DNA from: Bacillus_I endophytica_A
GTDB lineage: Bacteria; Bacillota; Bacilli; Bacillales; Bacillaceae_H
Length of the DNA: 64,000 bases
Reading direction: 5' to 3'
Assembly: GCF_026790145.1 (NCBI RefSeq)
Contig: NZ_JALAMS010000001.1
Span: 124,001-188,000, forward strand
The first letter of the stretch is position 1; the number at the start of each line of letters is the position of its first letter. The notes under the pieces were generated by a model. That model did not search any database. It worked only from the letters and a program-made list of their open reading frames with translations, and was not told the origin of the DNA. The translations under genes and the position numbers were made by a program. Positions 35,289 to 43,832 of this stretch are shown in pieces.

Positions 35289-36524
35289 ATGAAACGTCGT
35301 GTTGTTGTTACGGGTGTTGGGGCTTTAACACCACTAGGGAATGATGCTAAAACATCATGGGAAAATGCTATTAAAGGTGTATCAGGAATTGGAGAACTAA
35401 CAAGAGTCGATAAAGAAGAGTTCTCTGCAAAAGTAGCGGCGGAAGTAAAAGACTTTGAAGTTGAAAAATATATGGATCGTCGTGAAGCTCGAAAGATGGA
35501 TCGCTTTACTCAATATGCTGTTGCTGCTTCACTTATGGCTGTTGAAGATGCAAAGCTTGAAATTACAGAAGAGATTGCTCCAAACGTTGGAGTATGGATT
35601 GGTTCTGGTATCGGTGGAATGGAGACATTTGAAAACCAGTTCACAACATTAACAGAAAAAGGCGCGCGCCGTGTGAGTCCTTTCTTTGTACCAATGATGA
35701 TTCCAGATATGGCAGCAGGCCAAGTATCAATTGCTCTTGGAGCAAAAGGATTTAACTCTTGTACTGTTACAGCTTGTGCTACAGGAACAAACTCTATTGG
35801 AGATGCATTCAAAGTTATTCAACGTGGTGATGCTGATGCAATGGTTACAGGAGGAACAGAAGCACCAATTACAAGAATGTCACTAGCTGGTTTTTGTGCA
35901 AACAAAGCTTTATCAACAAATCCAGACCCAAAAACAGCTTGCCGTCCGTTTGATAGTGACCGCGATGGTTTTATCATGGGAGAAGGCGCTGGAATTCTTG
36001 TGCTAGAAGAGCTTGAGCATGCACTTGCTCGCGGTGCTCACATTTATGCTGAAATTGTTGGTTATGGTGCAACAGGAGATGCGCATCATATCACTGCTCC
36101 AGCTCCAGGCGGAGAAGGCGGAGCTCGCGCAATGCGTATGGCTCTTGAAAATGCAGGATTGAAACCTGAAGATATTGATTATATTAATGCACACGGTACA
36201 AGTACAGAGTATAACGATAAATATGAAACAATGGCAATTAAAGAAGTGTTTGGTGAACATGCTAAAAAACTTGCCATTAGCTCAACAAAATCAATGACAG
36301 GTCACTTACTTGGAGCTGCTGGTGGAATTGAAGCAATCTTTAGTGTGAAAACGATTGAAGATAGCATTATCCCACCAACAATTAACTACCAAACTCCTGA
36401 TGAAGACTGTGATTTAGACTACGTACCAAATGAAGCTCGTTCTCAAGAAGTGAACGTAGTATTAAGTAACTCACTTGGTTTTGGTGGTCACAATGCAACT
36501 CTTATCTTTAAAAAATATCAATAA
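35289..36524 (+). CDS. fabF: 3-oxoacyl-ACP synthase II
   Basis: This 411-residue elongating enzyme condenses acyl-ACP with malonyl-ACP. The Cys-His-His site is visible as TVTACATGTNSIGD (about Cys163), NAHGTST and STKSMTGHLLGAAGG. Length is standard. AAAAGGAG precedes the ATG. It forms an operon with fabH and ends at a terminator. It is the target of cerulenin-type inhibitors in relatives. Confidence 0.95.
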   Translation: MKRRVVVTGVGALTPLGNDAKTSWENAIKGVSGIGELTRVDKEEFSAKVAAEVKDFEVEKYMDRREARKMDRFTQYAVAASLMAVEDAKLEITEEIAPNVGVWIGSGIGGMETFENQFTTLTEKGARRVSPFFVPMMIPDMAAGQVSIALGAKGFNSCTVTACATGTNSIGDAFKVIQRGDADAMVTGGTEAPITRMSLAGFCANKALSTNPDPKTACRPFDSDRDGFIMGEGAGILVLEELEHALARGAHIYAEIVGYGATGDAHHITAPAPGGEGGARAMRMALENAGLKPEDIDYINAHGTSTEYNDKYETMAIKEVFGEHAKKLAISSTKSMTGHLLGAAGGIEAIFSVKTIEDSIIPPTINYQTPDEDCDLDYVPNEARSQEVNVVLSNSLGFGGHNATLIFKKYQ

Positions 36525-36538
36525 AGGCTAGACTTCAA

Positions 36539-36576
36539 AGTGCTCTTTCAACATTAAATGAAAGAGCGCTTTTTTG
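36539..36576 (+). terminator. Terminator of fabHF
   Basis: GCTCTTTCA/TGAAAGAGC arms with an eight-base loop and a T-run. Confidence 0.9.
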
Positions 36577-36632
36577 TGCATTTTCCTTTTCCCCGCATAT
36601 GATGTCATAAAAGCATAAAGGAGACTTAACAT

Positions 36633-37415
36633 ATGCAGGTTATGAAGATGTATGAATGGGAAAAGGAGCAAGTAGTTTCAAAGCTCATCCCTTTTTTTAA
36701 AGGATATGACAACCAGCACATCTTAACTCTTTTACAGAGGAATGGAATGCTTCCCATCCCTCAGTGGGAAAAGGAAAAGATACGTCCTATTTTTTCAAAA
36801 GAAGTGCTTTTATGTATTAAGAAAACGTATAAGGAATTGCAAAAAGAATGGGAAGGTCCAAACGTTCCCCTGTTTCTTGCACCACTAGACATAATGAAGA
36901 AAAAGATGGTTCGCACCCAGCGTGGAAAATCAGGATTAGCCTTTAATGATAAAGTGTTTCTTTTCTTGAGCGAAAGTTTACCTTTAAAAGAGATTCAGGC
37001 AGTTCTTGTACACGAATATCACCACGTATGTCGATTACACAAAATAAATAAAAAAGAAGAAAACTATACACTCATTGATTCTATTATAATGGAAGGACTT
37101 GCGGAGTCTGCTGTTCAAGAATACGTTGGAGAAGACTATGTTTCTTCTTGGGCTTCATACTATACAGAAAAACAGGCTCATCATCTGTTTAAAAAGGTAA
37201 TTAAACCTTCTCTACATGTAAAAAGAAGAGAGCGAGCTCATGATCAATTGCTTGTTGGAGGGGGATTTATGCCAAGGATGATTGGGTACCATGTTGGTTT
37301 TCAAATTGTTCAAACTCTACTTTCAAACCAATCTTACAAAATGAAGGATTTATTTTTTTTAGATGGGCAGAGCATACTAGAAAAGTCAAAGTGGGCTGAG
37401 GAAAACTTTTCATAA
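36633..37415 (+). CDS. yjaZ: YjaZ, DUF2268 putative zinc protease
   Basis: This 260-residue protein carries the zinc-protease motif HEYHH in VLVHEYHHVCRL near residue 128, with a downstream glutamate in IIMEGLAESAV that probably completes the metal site. This matches the DUF2268 family (B. subtilis YjaZ). There is no obvious signal peptide, so it is likely cytoplasmic. AAAGGAG precedes the ATG. Substrate unknown. Confidence 0.85.
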   Translation: MQVMKMYEWEKEQVVSKLIPFFKGYDNQHILTLLQRNGMLPIPQWEKEKIRPIFSKEVLLCIKKTYKELQKEWEGPNVPLFLAPLDIMKKKMVRTQRGKSGLAFNDKVFLFLSESLPLKEIQAVLVHEYHHVCRLHKINKKEENYTLIDSIIMEGLAESAVQEYVGEDYVSSWASYYTEKQAHHLFKKVIKPSLHVKRRERAHDQLLVGGGFMPRMIGYHVGFQIVQTLLSNQSYKMKDLFFLDGQSILEKSKWAEENFS

Positions 37416-37667
37416 AACTTTAAAAACAGTGTTTTATAGGAGAGTAGAGGGGGATTTTATTACAAAGGTAGTAAGTAAGTTGGAGTCTTTTTAAGGTTAC
37501 CTTTCTCTTTGGAAGCATCTTCTTAAACCTTTAAAATACATTTCTTCTCTTTCACATATCGAAAAATGTAGAGGAATGTTGGATAAAATATGTGTTGAAA
37601 TAGAATAAAAAGAGTTTTCTATGCCTATACTGATTTTTAATAAACCGTGATAAAGCGAGGGATAAAA

Positions 37668-38417
37668 ATGCTATATCTTCATGACGTATGGGTCAATTGG
37701 TTTGAGGGTGAAGAAAATGGTTACAATGTATGTTCATTTCATGAATGGAGAAAAGAAGATACTGTAGAGTTGTTAGATCAGGCTCCGCTTCTTAAAATTA
37801 ATTCTCTGCTTTTTGATTATATTGAAAACGACTTAGCCGAGCTTCCAGAGCAGCTTCTATCTGATATCTATCAAAAAGCATATATCAGAAAAAATCATGA
37901 ACGCATTCAAATGGACTATTGTTTTATTGTAACAGATGGGAAAAATATTTTAGCTATTGATACAATGGGGTATCAAATCCCAATTCGCAAAAGTCGCCTT
38001 ATTCCAAGGCAAGAGCAAATTGTCTATGAGATGGTGAAAGACGAAAAAGAACTTATCTTCCAATTCAATAAAGAACAGCTCTTGAAAAAGGAACACCATA
38101 TTTTATCGCCGTCTCCCATATTAATGAATGGCTTAACGCGAAAAGAAAGACAGCTTAAGCAACTTCTTTTTATGGCTTTAGATCAACTACATACATCAAA
38201 GAATACAGCTCAGCTTCGCTACTGGTATACAGAGTGGAATCCAAGTGAATATGAAGTAATTCAAACAATGGCTTTTAACGAAGTGTGGGAGCGACTTTAC
38301 GAAGAAACAAAAGAAGGATGGTCAGGACGACACCTTTTACTATGTGAACGACTTGTAAAAGGACAACCATTCTTTGAAAAACTGTGGGAAATGGAACAAG
38401 AATCAAAGGTAAATTAA
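37668..38417 (+). CDS. yjbA: YjbA, DUF3603 family protein
   Basis: This 249-residue cytoplasmic protein of unknown function starts MLYLHDVWVNWFEGEENGYN and is rich in charged and aromatic residues. GCGAGGG lies before the ATG at 37668; the frame opens seven codons earlier without an RBS. In B. subtilis the app peptide-transport operon lies between yjaZ and yjbA; here the gap is only about 250 bp. Convergent with trpS. Confidence 0.8.
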   Translation: MLYLHDVWVNWFEGEENGYNVCSFHEWRKEDTVELLDQAPLLKINSLLFDYIENDLAELPEQLLSDIYQKAYIRKNHERIQMDYCFIVTDGKNILAIDTMGYQIPIRKSRLIPRQEQIVYEMVKDEKELIFQFNKEQLLKKEHHILSPSPILMNGLTRKERQLKQLLFMALDQLHTSKNTAQLRYWYTEWNPSEYEVIQTMAFNEVWERLYEETKEGWSGRHLLLCERLVKGQPFFEKLWEMEQESKVN

Positions 38418-38445
38418 AAAAAGGCTGCATTTGCAGCCTTTTTTT
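38418..38445. terminator. Bidirectional terminator between yjbA and trpS
   Basis: AAGGCTGCA/TGCAGCCTT arms with A and T runs, overlapping the trpS stop codon. Confidence 0.88.
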
Positions 38446-39430
38446 AGCGTTTGCGTCCAATTCCCATTGCATTACGCATTTTTCTAAGCATTTTATTTGC
38501 TGTTTTGTTCGCTTTTTCAGCACCTTGATCTAAAATGTCATCAAGTTCTTTTGAATCAATAAGTTCGTAATAGCGTTTCTGGATAGGAGCAAGAGCGTCG
38601 ATTACGACTTGTGCTAAATCACCTTTGAACTCACCGTAGTTTTTCCCTTCGTATTGAGCTTCGAGTTCTGCAATTGTTTTATTCCCAAGGATAGAATAGA
38701 TGCCAAGTAAATTTGAAATGCCTGGTTTTTCTTCGCGATTATATTTTACGATTCCTTCTGAGTCTGTTACAGCACTTTTAATTTTTTTCTCAATTTGCTT
38801 TGGCTCATCAAGCAACGTAATAAAAGCTTTTTGGTTTGGATCTGATTTGCTCATTTTTCTAGTTGGATCTGCTAGTGACATAACACGTGCACCTACTTTA
38901 GGAATACGCGGTTCTGGAATTGTGAAGATATCATTGTGTTTTCTATTAAACCGCTCTGCTAAATCACGTGTTAATTCAATATGCTGCTTTTGGTCTTCAC
39001 CAACAGGTACAACATCTGTTCCATAAAGTAAGATATCTGCAGCCATCAATGGTGGATATGTGAGCAGTCCTGCAGAAACGGCCTCTTTTCCAGCTGATTT
39101 ATCTTTGAACTGTGTCATTCTTTCAAGTTCTCCAATATAAGCAACGCATTGTAGCAACCATCCTGCTTCAGTATGCGCTGGAACTTCTGATTGAATAAAC
39201 AGCGTTGATTTGGTTGGATCAATCCCAACTGATACGTAAAGAGCTGCTAAACTGCGGATATTTTTGCGAAGTGCTAGACGATCCTGAGGAACTGTAATTG
39301 CATGCTGATCAACAATACAAAAATAACAGTTATACTCCTCTTGTAAGTCTACAAAATGTTTCATTGCTCCAATGTAGTTCCCTAATGTAACGGAACCGCT
39401 CGGCTGAATGCCTGAAAAAATAGTTTCCAT
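38444..39430 (-). CDS. trpS: Tryptophanyl-tRNA synthetase
   Basis: This 328-residue class-I synthetase charges tRNA-Trp. The HIGH-like motif is SGSVTLGNYIGAM near residue 11, and the KMSKS loop is RKMSKSDPN near 193. Length fits bacterial TrpRS. GAAAGGATG lies before the ATG. A tryptophan T-box leader precedes it, so expression should rise when tRNA-Trp is uncharged. Confidence 0.95.
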   Translation of the reverse strand: METIFSGIQPSGSVTLGNYIGAMKHFVDLQEEYNCYFCIVDQHAITVPQDRLALRKNIRSLAALYVSVGIDPTKSTLFIQSEVPAHTEAGWLLQCVAYIGELERMTQFKDKSAGKEAVSAGLLTYPPLMAADILLYGTDVVPVGEDQKQHIELTRDLAERFNRKHNDIFTIPEPRIPKVGARVMSLADPTRKMSKSDPNQKAFITLLDEPKQIEKKIKSAVTDSEGIVKYNREEKPGISNLLGIYSILGNKTIAELEAQYEGKNYGEFKGDLAQVVIDALAPIQKRYYELIDSKELDDILDQGAEKANKTANKMLRKMRNAMGIGRKR

Positions 39431-39458
39431 TTGTTTTTCATCCTTTCTTTATTGAACG

Positions 39459-39699
39459 CTAAAAAACCGATTCATCTCTAGTAAATACTAGGGACGAATC
39501 GGTTCGCGGTACCACCCTACTTGCTTTTAACAAGCCAGCTCGTATTCAGTAACGTTGAATAATACGTCTAAGCTTTGCACTTAGAAGCTCAAAAGTCCAT
39601 TCCATATGAGTAACTGTTTGTTCACACCAACCACAAACTCTCTGAAAAAGTCACATTTCATATGTACTATTCTTTCTCATTGCCTGATATTAAATCTCT
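39459..39699 (-). ncRNA. T-box leader of trpS (tryptophan specific)
   Basis: On the minus strand the conserved T-box AGGGTGGTACCGCG is at 39505-39518. It precedes a terminator (arms AACCGATTC/GAATCGGTT, 39465-39504, then TTTTTTAGCG). Upstream stem I holds TGG codons at 39597-39599 and 39602-39604; the first, in AATGGACTTTTGAG, is the likely specifier for tryptophan. Uncharged tRNA-Trp would pair with both sites and prevent termination. Confidence 0.92.
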
Positions 39700-39705
39700 G
39701 CTTCT

Positions 39706-39734
39706 ATTATACATAAATGATTCGAATTCTCCAA
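39706..39734 (-). promoter_or_regulatory. trpS leader promoter
   Basis: On the minus strand TTGGAG, 17 bases, TATAAT lies just upstream of the T-box leader. Confidence 0.75.
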
Positions 39735-39913
39735 ACTCCAAAATGATAAAAATTTTGTGTAATATTATCTCCCATACTATATGCGAAAAGCTTTTTAGAT
39801 AAAGTCATTTCGGATTCCTAAACATTGTGAACTAGCTATATGTTGGTTGTTTCACAAGAGTAGTATAGGGTTTAGCTGGCAATTTCTATCTGACAACTTC
39901 TTTTTTTTTATGA

Positions 39914-39961
39914 AAATTATAGAAAATTAGTATTGCAATAAATTTTTAAACTATTTATAAT
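39914..39961 (+). promoter_or_regulatory. opp operon promoter with upstream CodY-like box
   Basis: TTGCAA (39933-39938), 17 bases, TATAAT (39956-39961) is a strong sigma-A promoter, about 250 bp before oppA. A weak CodY-like box (39914-39928, 12 of 15) overlaps its upstream edge. It lies in the gap between the trpS promoter and oppA, 39735-40209. Confidence 0.7.
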
Positions 39962-40004
39962 AAACGTAATCCACAGTTATTTTACAAGTTCATTACAACA
40001 TTTT

Positions 40005-40019
40005 AATTTTCAGAAAAGA
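40005..40019 (+). promoter_or_regulatory. CodY-box-like site in the opp leader
   Basis: AATTTTCAGAAAAGA matches the CodY consensus AATTTTCWGAAAATT at 13 of 15 positions. It is about 45 bp downstream of the opp -10. Confidence 0.6.
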
Positions 40020-40135
40020 ACAAATAAATGGTCAATTCATCCTTATAAACGCAATGTTATAAAACGTTACATAATAAAATGAATAATGAGCCATTCATCT
40101 TTTATCTACTAAAAGATCTACTAATTAATGCCTTA

Positions 40136-40150
40136 CCTATTCTGAAAATT
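40136..40150 (+). promoter_or_regulatory. Second CodY-box-like site in the opp leader
   Basis: CCTATTCTGAAAATT matches the CodY consensus at 12 of 15 positions and lies 60 bp before oppA. Confidence 0.45.
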
Positions 40151-40209
40151 TAGATTAGTAGGAACTTATGCGTGTGATTGCTGACAAATAGAAAAAGGGG
40201 GAAACGATC

Positions 40210-41856
40210 GTGCAAAAGAAACGATGGGCAATGCTTACAAGTTTACTACTTGTTTTTACACTTGTCTTGAGCGCATGTGGATTCGGTAGTAAAGAATCTT
40301 CAAGCGGTGGAGATGGAGGTGATGGTGGTTCTAAGGACACGTTGAAGATTAATATCGGAACTGAGCCATTTTCACTACATCCTGGTTTAGCAAATGATAG
40401 CGTATCAAGTAACGTTTTATTACAAACGTTTGAAGGGCTAACGCGAATTGGAAAAGATGGAAAACCTGAAAACGCGATGGCTGAAAAAATTGAAACTAGT
40501 GAAGACAAAAAAACATATACTTTCACAATTCGCGATGATGCGAAATGGTCAAACGGAGATCCTGTAACAGCAGGAGATTTCGAATATGCTTGGAAATGGG
40601 CATTAGACCCGAACAACCAATCACAATATGCTTATCAGCTTTATTATATTAAAGGAGCAGAAGAAGCAAATACAAAAGGTGGAAGCCTTGATGATGTTGG
40701 CGTAAAAGCAGTTGACGACAAAACATTACAAGTTGAGCTTGTAAACCCAACACCGTTCTTTGAATCGCTAACAGCGTTCTACACGTATTACCCAGTCAAC
40801 AAAAAAGTAGCTGAAGCAAACCCTGAGTGGTACACAAATGCTGGTAAGAACTACGTATCAAACGGACCATTCAAAATGACAAAATGGAAGCATGGCGGTT
40901 CTATTACAGTAGAGAAGAACGATCAATATTGGGACAAGGATTCTGTAAAGCTTAAAAAGATTACAATGGCAATGGTTAAAGATGCTCAAACAAACTTAAA
41001 CATGTTCAAAAAAGGTGAAATTGATTGGGCTGGTCTTCCGTTTGAATCTCTTCCAACAGAAGCGATTCCTAGTTTAGAGAAAGATGGTTCATTGAACGTT
41101 GAACCGATTGCCTCTGTATATGTGTATAAGTTTAATACAGAACAAAAACCATTCGACAATGTTAATATTCGTAAAGCATTAACTTACGCAATTAACCGTC
41201 AAGCAATTGTAGAAGAAATAACACAGGCAGGACAACTTCCAGCAATGGCGCTTGTACCGCCAACAATGGAAGGTTTTAAAGATAATGAAAAAGGCTATTT
41301 CAAAGATCATGATGTGAAAAAAGCAAAAGAATATCTTGAAAAAGGTTTAAAAGAAATGGGTCTTAAAGACGCATCAGAACTTCCGAAAATTAACCTTTCT
41401 TACAACACAGATGACGCACATGCTAAAATTGCGCAAGCAGTCCAAGAAATGTGGAAAAAAGAACTTGGTGTTAACGTTGAGCTAGATAACTCAGAGTGGA
41501 ACGTATACATTGATAAACTTCATAGCGGAAACTATCAAATTGGACGTTTAGGCTGGCTTGCGGACTTCAACGATTCAATTAACTTCCTTGAGCTTTATCG
41601 TGATAAAGAAGGCGGAAACAATGATACGAATTGGGAAAATCCAGAATACAAAAAACTTCTAATTGACTCTGCGCAAGAAACAGATCCGAAAAAGCGTGAA
41701 CAAATGCTAAAAGACGCTGAAAAAATTATTATGGATGAGTTACCAATTGCACCAATCTATTTCTATACAAACCCATGGCTGCAAGATGAAAACTTAAAAG
41801 GAGCTGTCTTATCAGGACTTGGTGATGTACAGTTCAAATGGGCTTACTTTGAATAA
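40210..41856 (+). CDS. oppA: Oligopeptide-binding lipoprotein OppA
   Basis: This 548-residue extracellular receptor captures peptides for import. The signal peptide ends in LSAC, with Cys23 lipidated, followed by a Ser/Gly-rich linker (about residues 28-40) and an SBP family-5 fold. It starts at GTG with AAAGGGGGAA upstream. It heads the oppABCDF operon, which in B. subtilis imports nutrient and signalling peptides for competence and sporulation. A long hairpin follows, probably stabilising its message. Confidence 0.93.
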   Translation: MQKKRWAMLTSLLLVFTLVLSACGFGSKESSSGGDGGDGGSKDTLKINIGTEPFSLHPGLANDSVSSNVLLQTFEGLTRIGKDGKPENAMAEKIETSEDKKTYTFTIRDDAKWSNGDPVTAGDFEYAWKWALDPNNQSQYAYQLYYIKGAEEANTKGGSLDDVGVKAVDDKTLQVELVNPTPFFESLTAFYTYYPVNKKVAEANPEWYTNAGKNYVSNGPFKMTKWKHGGSITVEKNDQYWDKDSVKLKKITMAMVKDAQTNLNMFKKGEIDWAGLPFESLPTEAIPSLEKDGSLNVEPIASVYVYKFNTEQKPFDNVNIRKALTYAINRQAIVEEITQAGQLPAMALVPPTMEGFKDNEKGYFKDHDVKKAKEYLEKGLKEMGLKDASELPKINLSYNTDDAHAKIAQAVQEMWKKELGVNVELDNSEWNVYIDKLHSGNYQIGRLGWLADFNDSINFLELYRDKEGGNNDTNWENPEYKKLLIDSAQETDPKKREQMLKDAEKIIMDELPIAPIYFYTNPWLQDENLKGAVLSGLGDVQFKWAYFE

Positions 41857-41875
41857 AAAGTAATTTCATAGTTTG

Positions 41876-41923
41876 AAGACGGAAAGTATATGAGAGTCGT
41901 GTTCTCATATACTTTTCTGTCTG
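41876..41923 (+). terminator. Long intercistronic hairpin between oppA and oppB
   Basis: Arms of about 19 bases (core AAGTATATGAGA/TCTCATATACTT, extended by AGAC and GTCT) enclose a short loop. No T-run follows, so it more likely protects the oppA 3' end or attenuates than fully terminates. Confidence 0.7.
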
Positions 41924-41962
41924 AAAAACGCAAAATTTGTCAAACCGTGGAGGTGTAGTGCT

Positions 41963-42898
41963 TTGTTAAGATACATTGGAAAAAGACTAGTTTATATTCT
42001 TATTACACTATGGATTATTGTGACAGCTACATTTTTCCTTATGCAAGCAGCACCAGGGGGACCGTTTTCCGGAGAGAAAAAGCTTCCACCTGAGATTGAA
42101 GCCAACTTAAATGCACATTATGGTCTAGATCAGCCGCTTTATAAGCAATACTTTGATTACTTAGTGTCAGTAGCACAGTGGGATTTTGGTCCATCATTTA
42201 AATATAAAGGTCAGACAGTAAACGACCTCATTAATTCAGGATTTCCAATTTCTTTCACATTAGGAATGGAAGCGATTCTACTTGCTTTAGCGCTAGGAGT
42301 GCTATTAGGAGTTATTGGAGCATTAAATCATAATAAATGGCCGGATTATACGGTAGCTGTTATTGCTGTACTTGGAATATCTATCCCAAGTTTTATTATG
42401 GCAGCTGCTCTTCAGTATATCTTTGCCATGAAGCTAGGTTTATTCCCTGTTGCACAGTGGGAGTCATGGGCACATACATTTTTACCAACGCTAGCCCTTG
42501 CTGCAACTCCGATGGCATTTATTGCTCGACTTACTCGTTCTAGCATGATTGAAGTACTAGGAAGCGATTATATCCGCACAGCAAAAGCAAAAGGATTAAG
42601 TAGAGCAAGAGTAACTATTACGCACGGCATTCGTAATGCAATGCTTCCGGTTATTACGTATATGGGACCTATGACTGCTGGAGTATTAACAGGAAGTTTT
42701 GTTATTGAAGATATCTTTGGAATTCCGGGTCTTGGGGCTCACTTCGTTAACAGTATTACAAACCGTGATTATACAGTGATCATGGGCGTTACCGTCTTCT
42801 TCGGTGTCATCTTACTATTGTGTGTATTACTTGTTGATATTCTATACGGATTTATTGATCCGCGTATTAAAATCTCCAAAGCGAAGAAAGGAGCTTAA
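41963..42898 (+). CDS. oppB: Oligopeptide permease OppB
   Basis: This 311-residue inner-membrane permease has six hydrophobic segments and the coupling loop around RTAKAKGLSRARVTITHGIRN. The opening MLRYIGKRLVYILITLWIIV is typical of OppB/DppB. It starts at TTG with GGAGGTG upstream. It pairs with OppC to form the channel. Confidence 0.92.
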   Translation: MLRYIGKRLVYILITLWIIVTATFFLMQAAPGGPFSGEKKLPPEIEANLNAHYGLDQPLYKQYFDYLVSVAQWDFGPSFKYKGQTVNDLINSGFPISFTLGMEAILLALALGVLLGVIGALNHNKWPDYTVAVIAVLGISIPSFIMAAALQYIFAMKLGLFPVAQWESWAHTFLPTLALAATPMAFIARLTRSSMIEVLGSDYIRTAKAKGLSRARVTITHGIRNAMLPVITYMGPMTAGVLTGSFVIEDIFGIPGLGAHFVNSITNRDYTVIMGVTVFFGVILLLCVLLVDILYGFIDPRIKISKAKKGA

Positions 42899-42901
42899 CT
42901 C

Positions 42902-43819
42902 ATGCAACAAATTCCAAAAGAGATGTTTGAACCTGTATCTACTAATCATAATGAGGCTGAGAAAATTTCGAAGCCGAGTCTATCATTTTGGAAAGACGCT
43001 TTTCTTCGCTATCGAGAGAACAAGCTTGCGATGTTTGGCACGGTGCTGATTATTCTTCTCTTAGTAATGGCTATCTTTGCTCCGATATTTTCAAAATATG
43101 ACTATGAAACAACAAATTTATTAAATACAAATCGACCTCCTTCAAGTGAGCACTGGTTTGGAACGGATGACCTTGGACGAGATATTTTCGTCAGAACATG
43201 GGAAGGTGCACGTATTTCTCTTTTCATCGGCCTTGCCGCTGCTTTTATTGACTTAATTATTGGAGTGATTTGGGGAAGTATTGCAGGTTTTCGCGGTGGG
43301 AAAACCGATGAAGCAATGATGCGAATTGCAGATATTTTATGGGCAATTCCTTATCTGTTAATGGTTGTTCTTTTAATGGTTATTTTGGATAAAGGGCTGC
43401 TTCCAATGATTATTGCAATGTCGATTACAGGATGGATTAATATGGCTCGTATTGTACGTGGGCAAGTCCTCCAATTAAAAAACCAAGAGTTTGTGCTTGC
43501 TTCTCAAACATTAGGGGCAAAAACAAGTCGCTTATTGTTTAAACACCTTATTCCAAACTCAATGGGTCCTATTCTTGTAACAATGACGTTAACGATTCCA
43601 AGCGCTATTTTCACAGAAGCATTTCTAAGCTATCTTGGCCTTGGGGTTCCAGCTCCATTAGCAAGTTGGGGAACAATGGCAACAGAAGGAGTACCAGCCC
43701 TTGAATACTATCCATGGCGTTTGCTTTTCCCAGCCACGTTTATTTGCTTAACGATTTTTGCATTTAACGTAATTGGAGACGGACTGCGTGATGCGTTAGA
43801 TCCAAAACAAAGAAAATAA
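42902..43819 (+). CDS. oppC: Oligopeptide permease OppC
   Basis: This 305-residue permease has a hydrophilic N-terminal segment before the first membrane helix (about residues 40-60), as in OppC/DppC. The motif HWFGTDDLGRDIFVRTWEGAR and the coupling loop region ASQTLGAKTSRLLFKHLIPN are diagnostic. AAAGGAGC overlaps the oppB end; the ATG follows oppB after three bases. Confidence 0.92.
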   Translation: MQQIPKEMFEPVSTNHNEAEKISKPSLSFWKDAFLRYRENKLAMFGTVLIILLLVMAIFAPIFSKYDYETTNLLNTNRPPSSEHWFGTDDLGRDIFVRTWEGARISLFIGLAAAFIDLIIGVIWGSIAGFRGGKTDEAMMRIADILWAIPYLLMVVLLMVILDKGLLPMIIAMSITGWINMARIVRGQVLQLKNQEFVLASQTLGAKTSRLLFKHLIPNSMGPILVTMTLTIPSAIFTEAFLSYLGLGVPAPLASWGTMATEGVPALEYYPWRLLFPATFICLTIFAFNVIGDGLRDALDPKQRK

Positions 43820-43832
43820 GGGAGGGTGAAAG

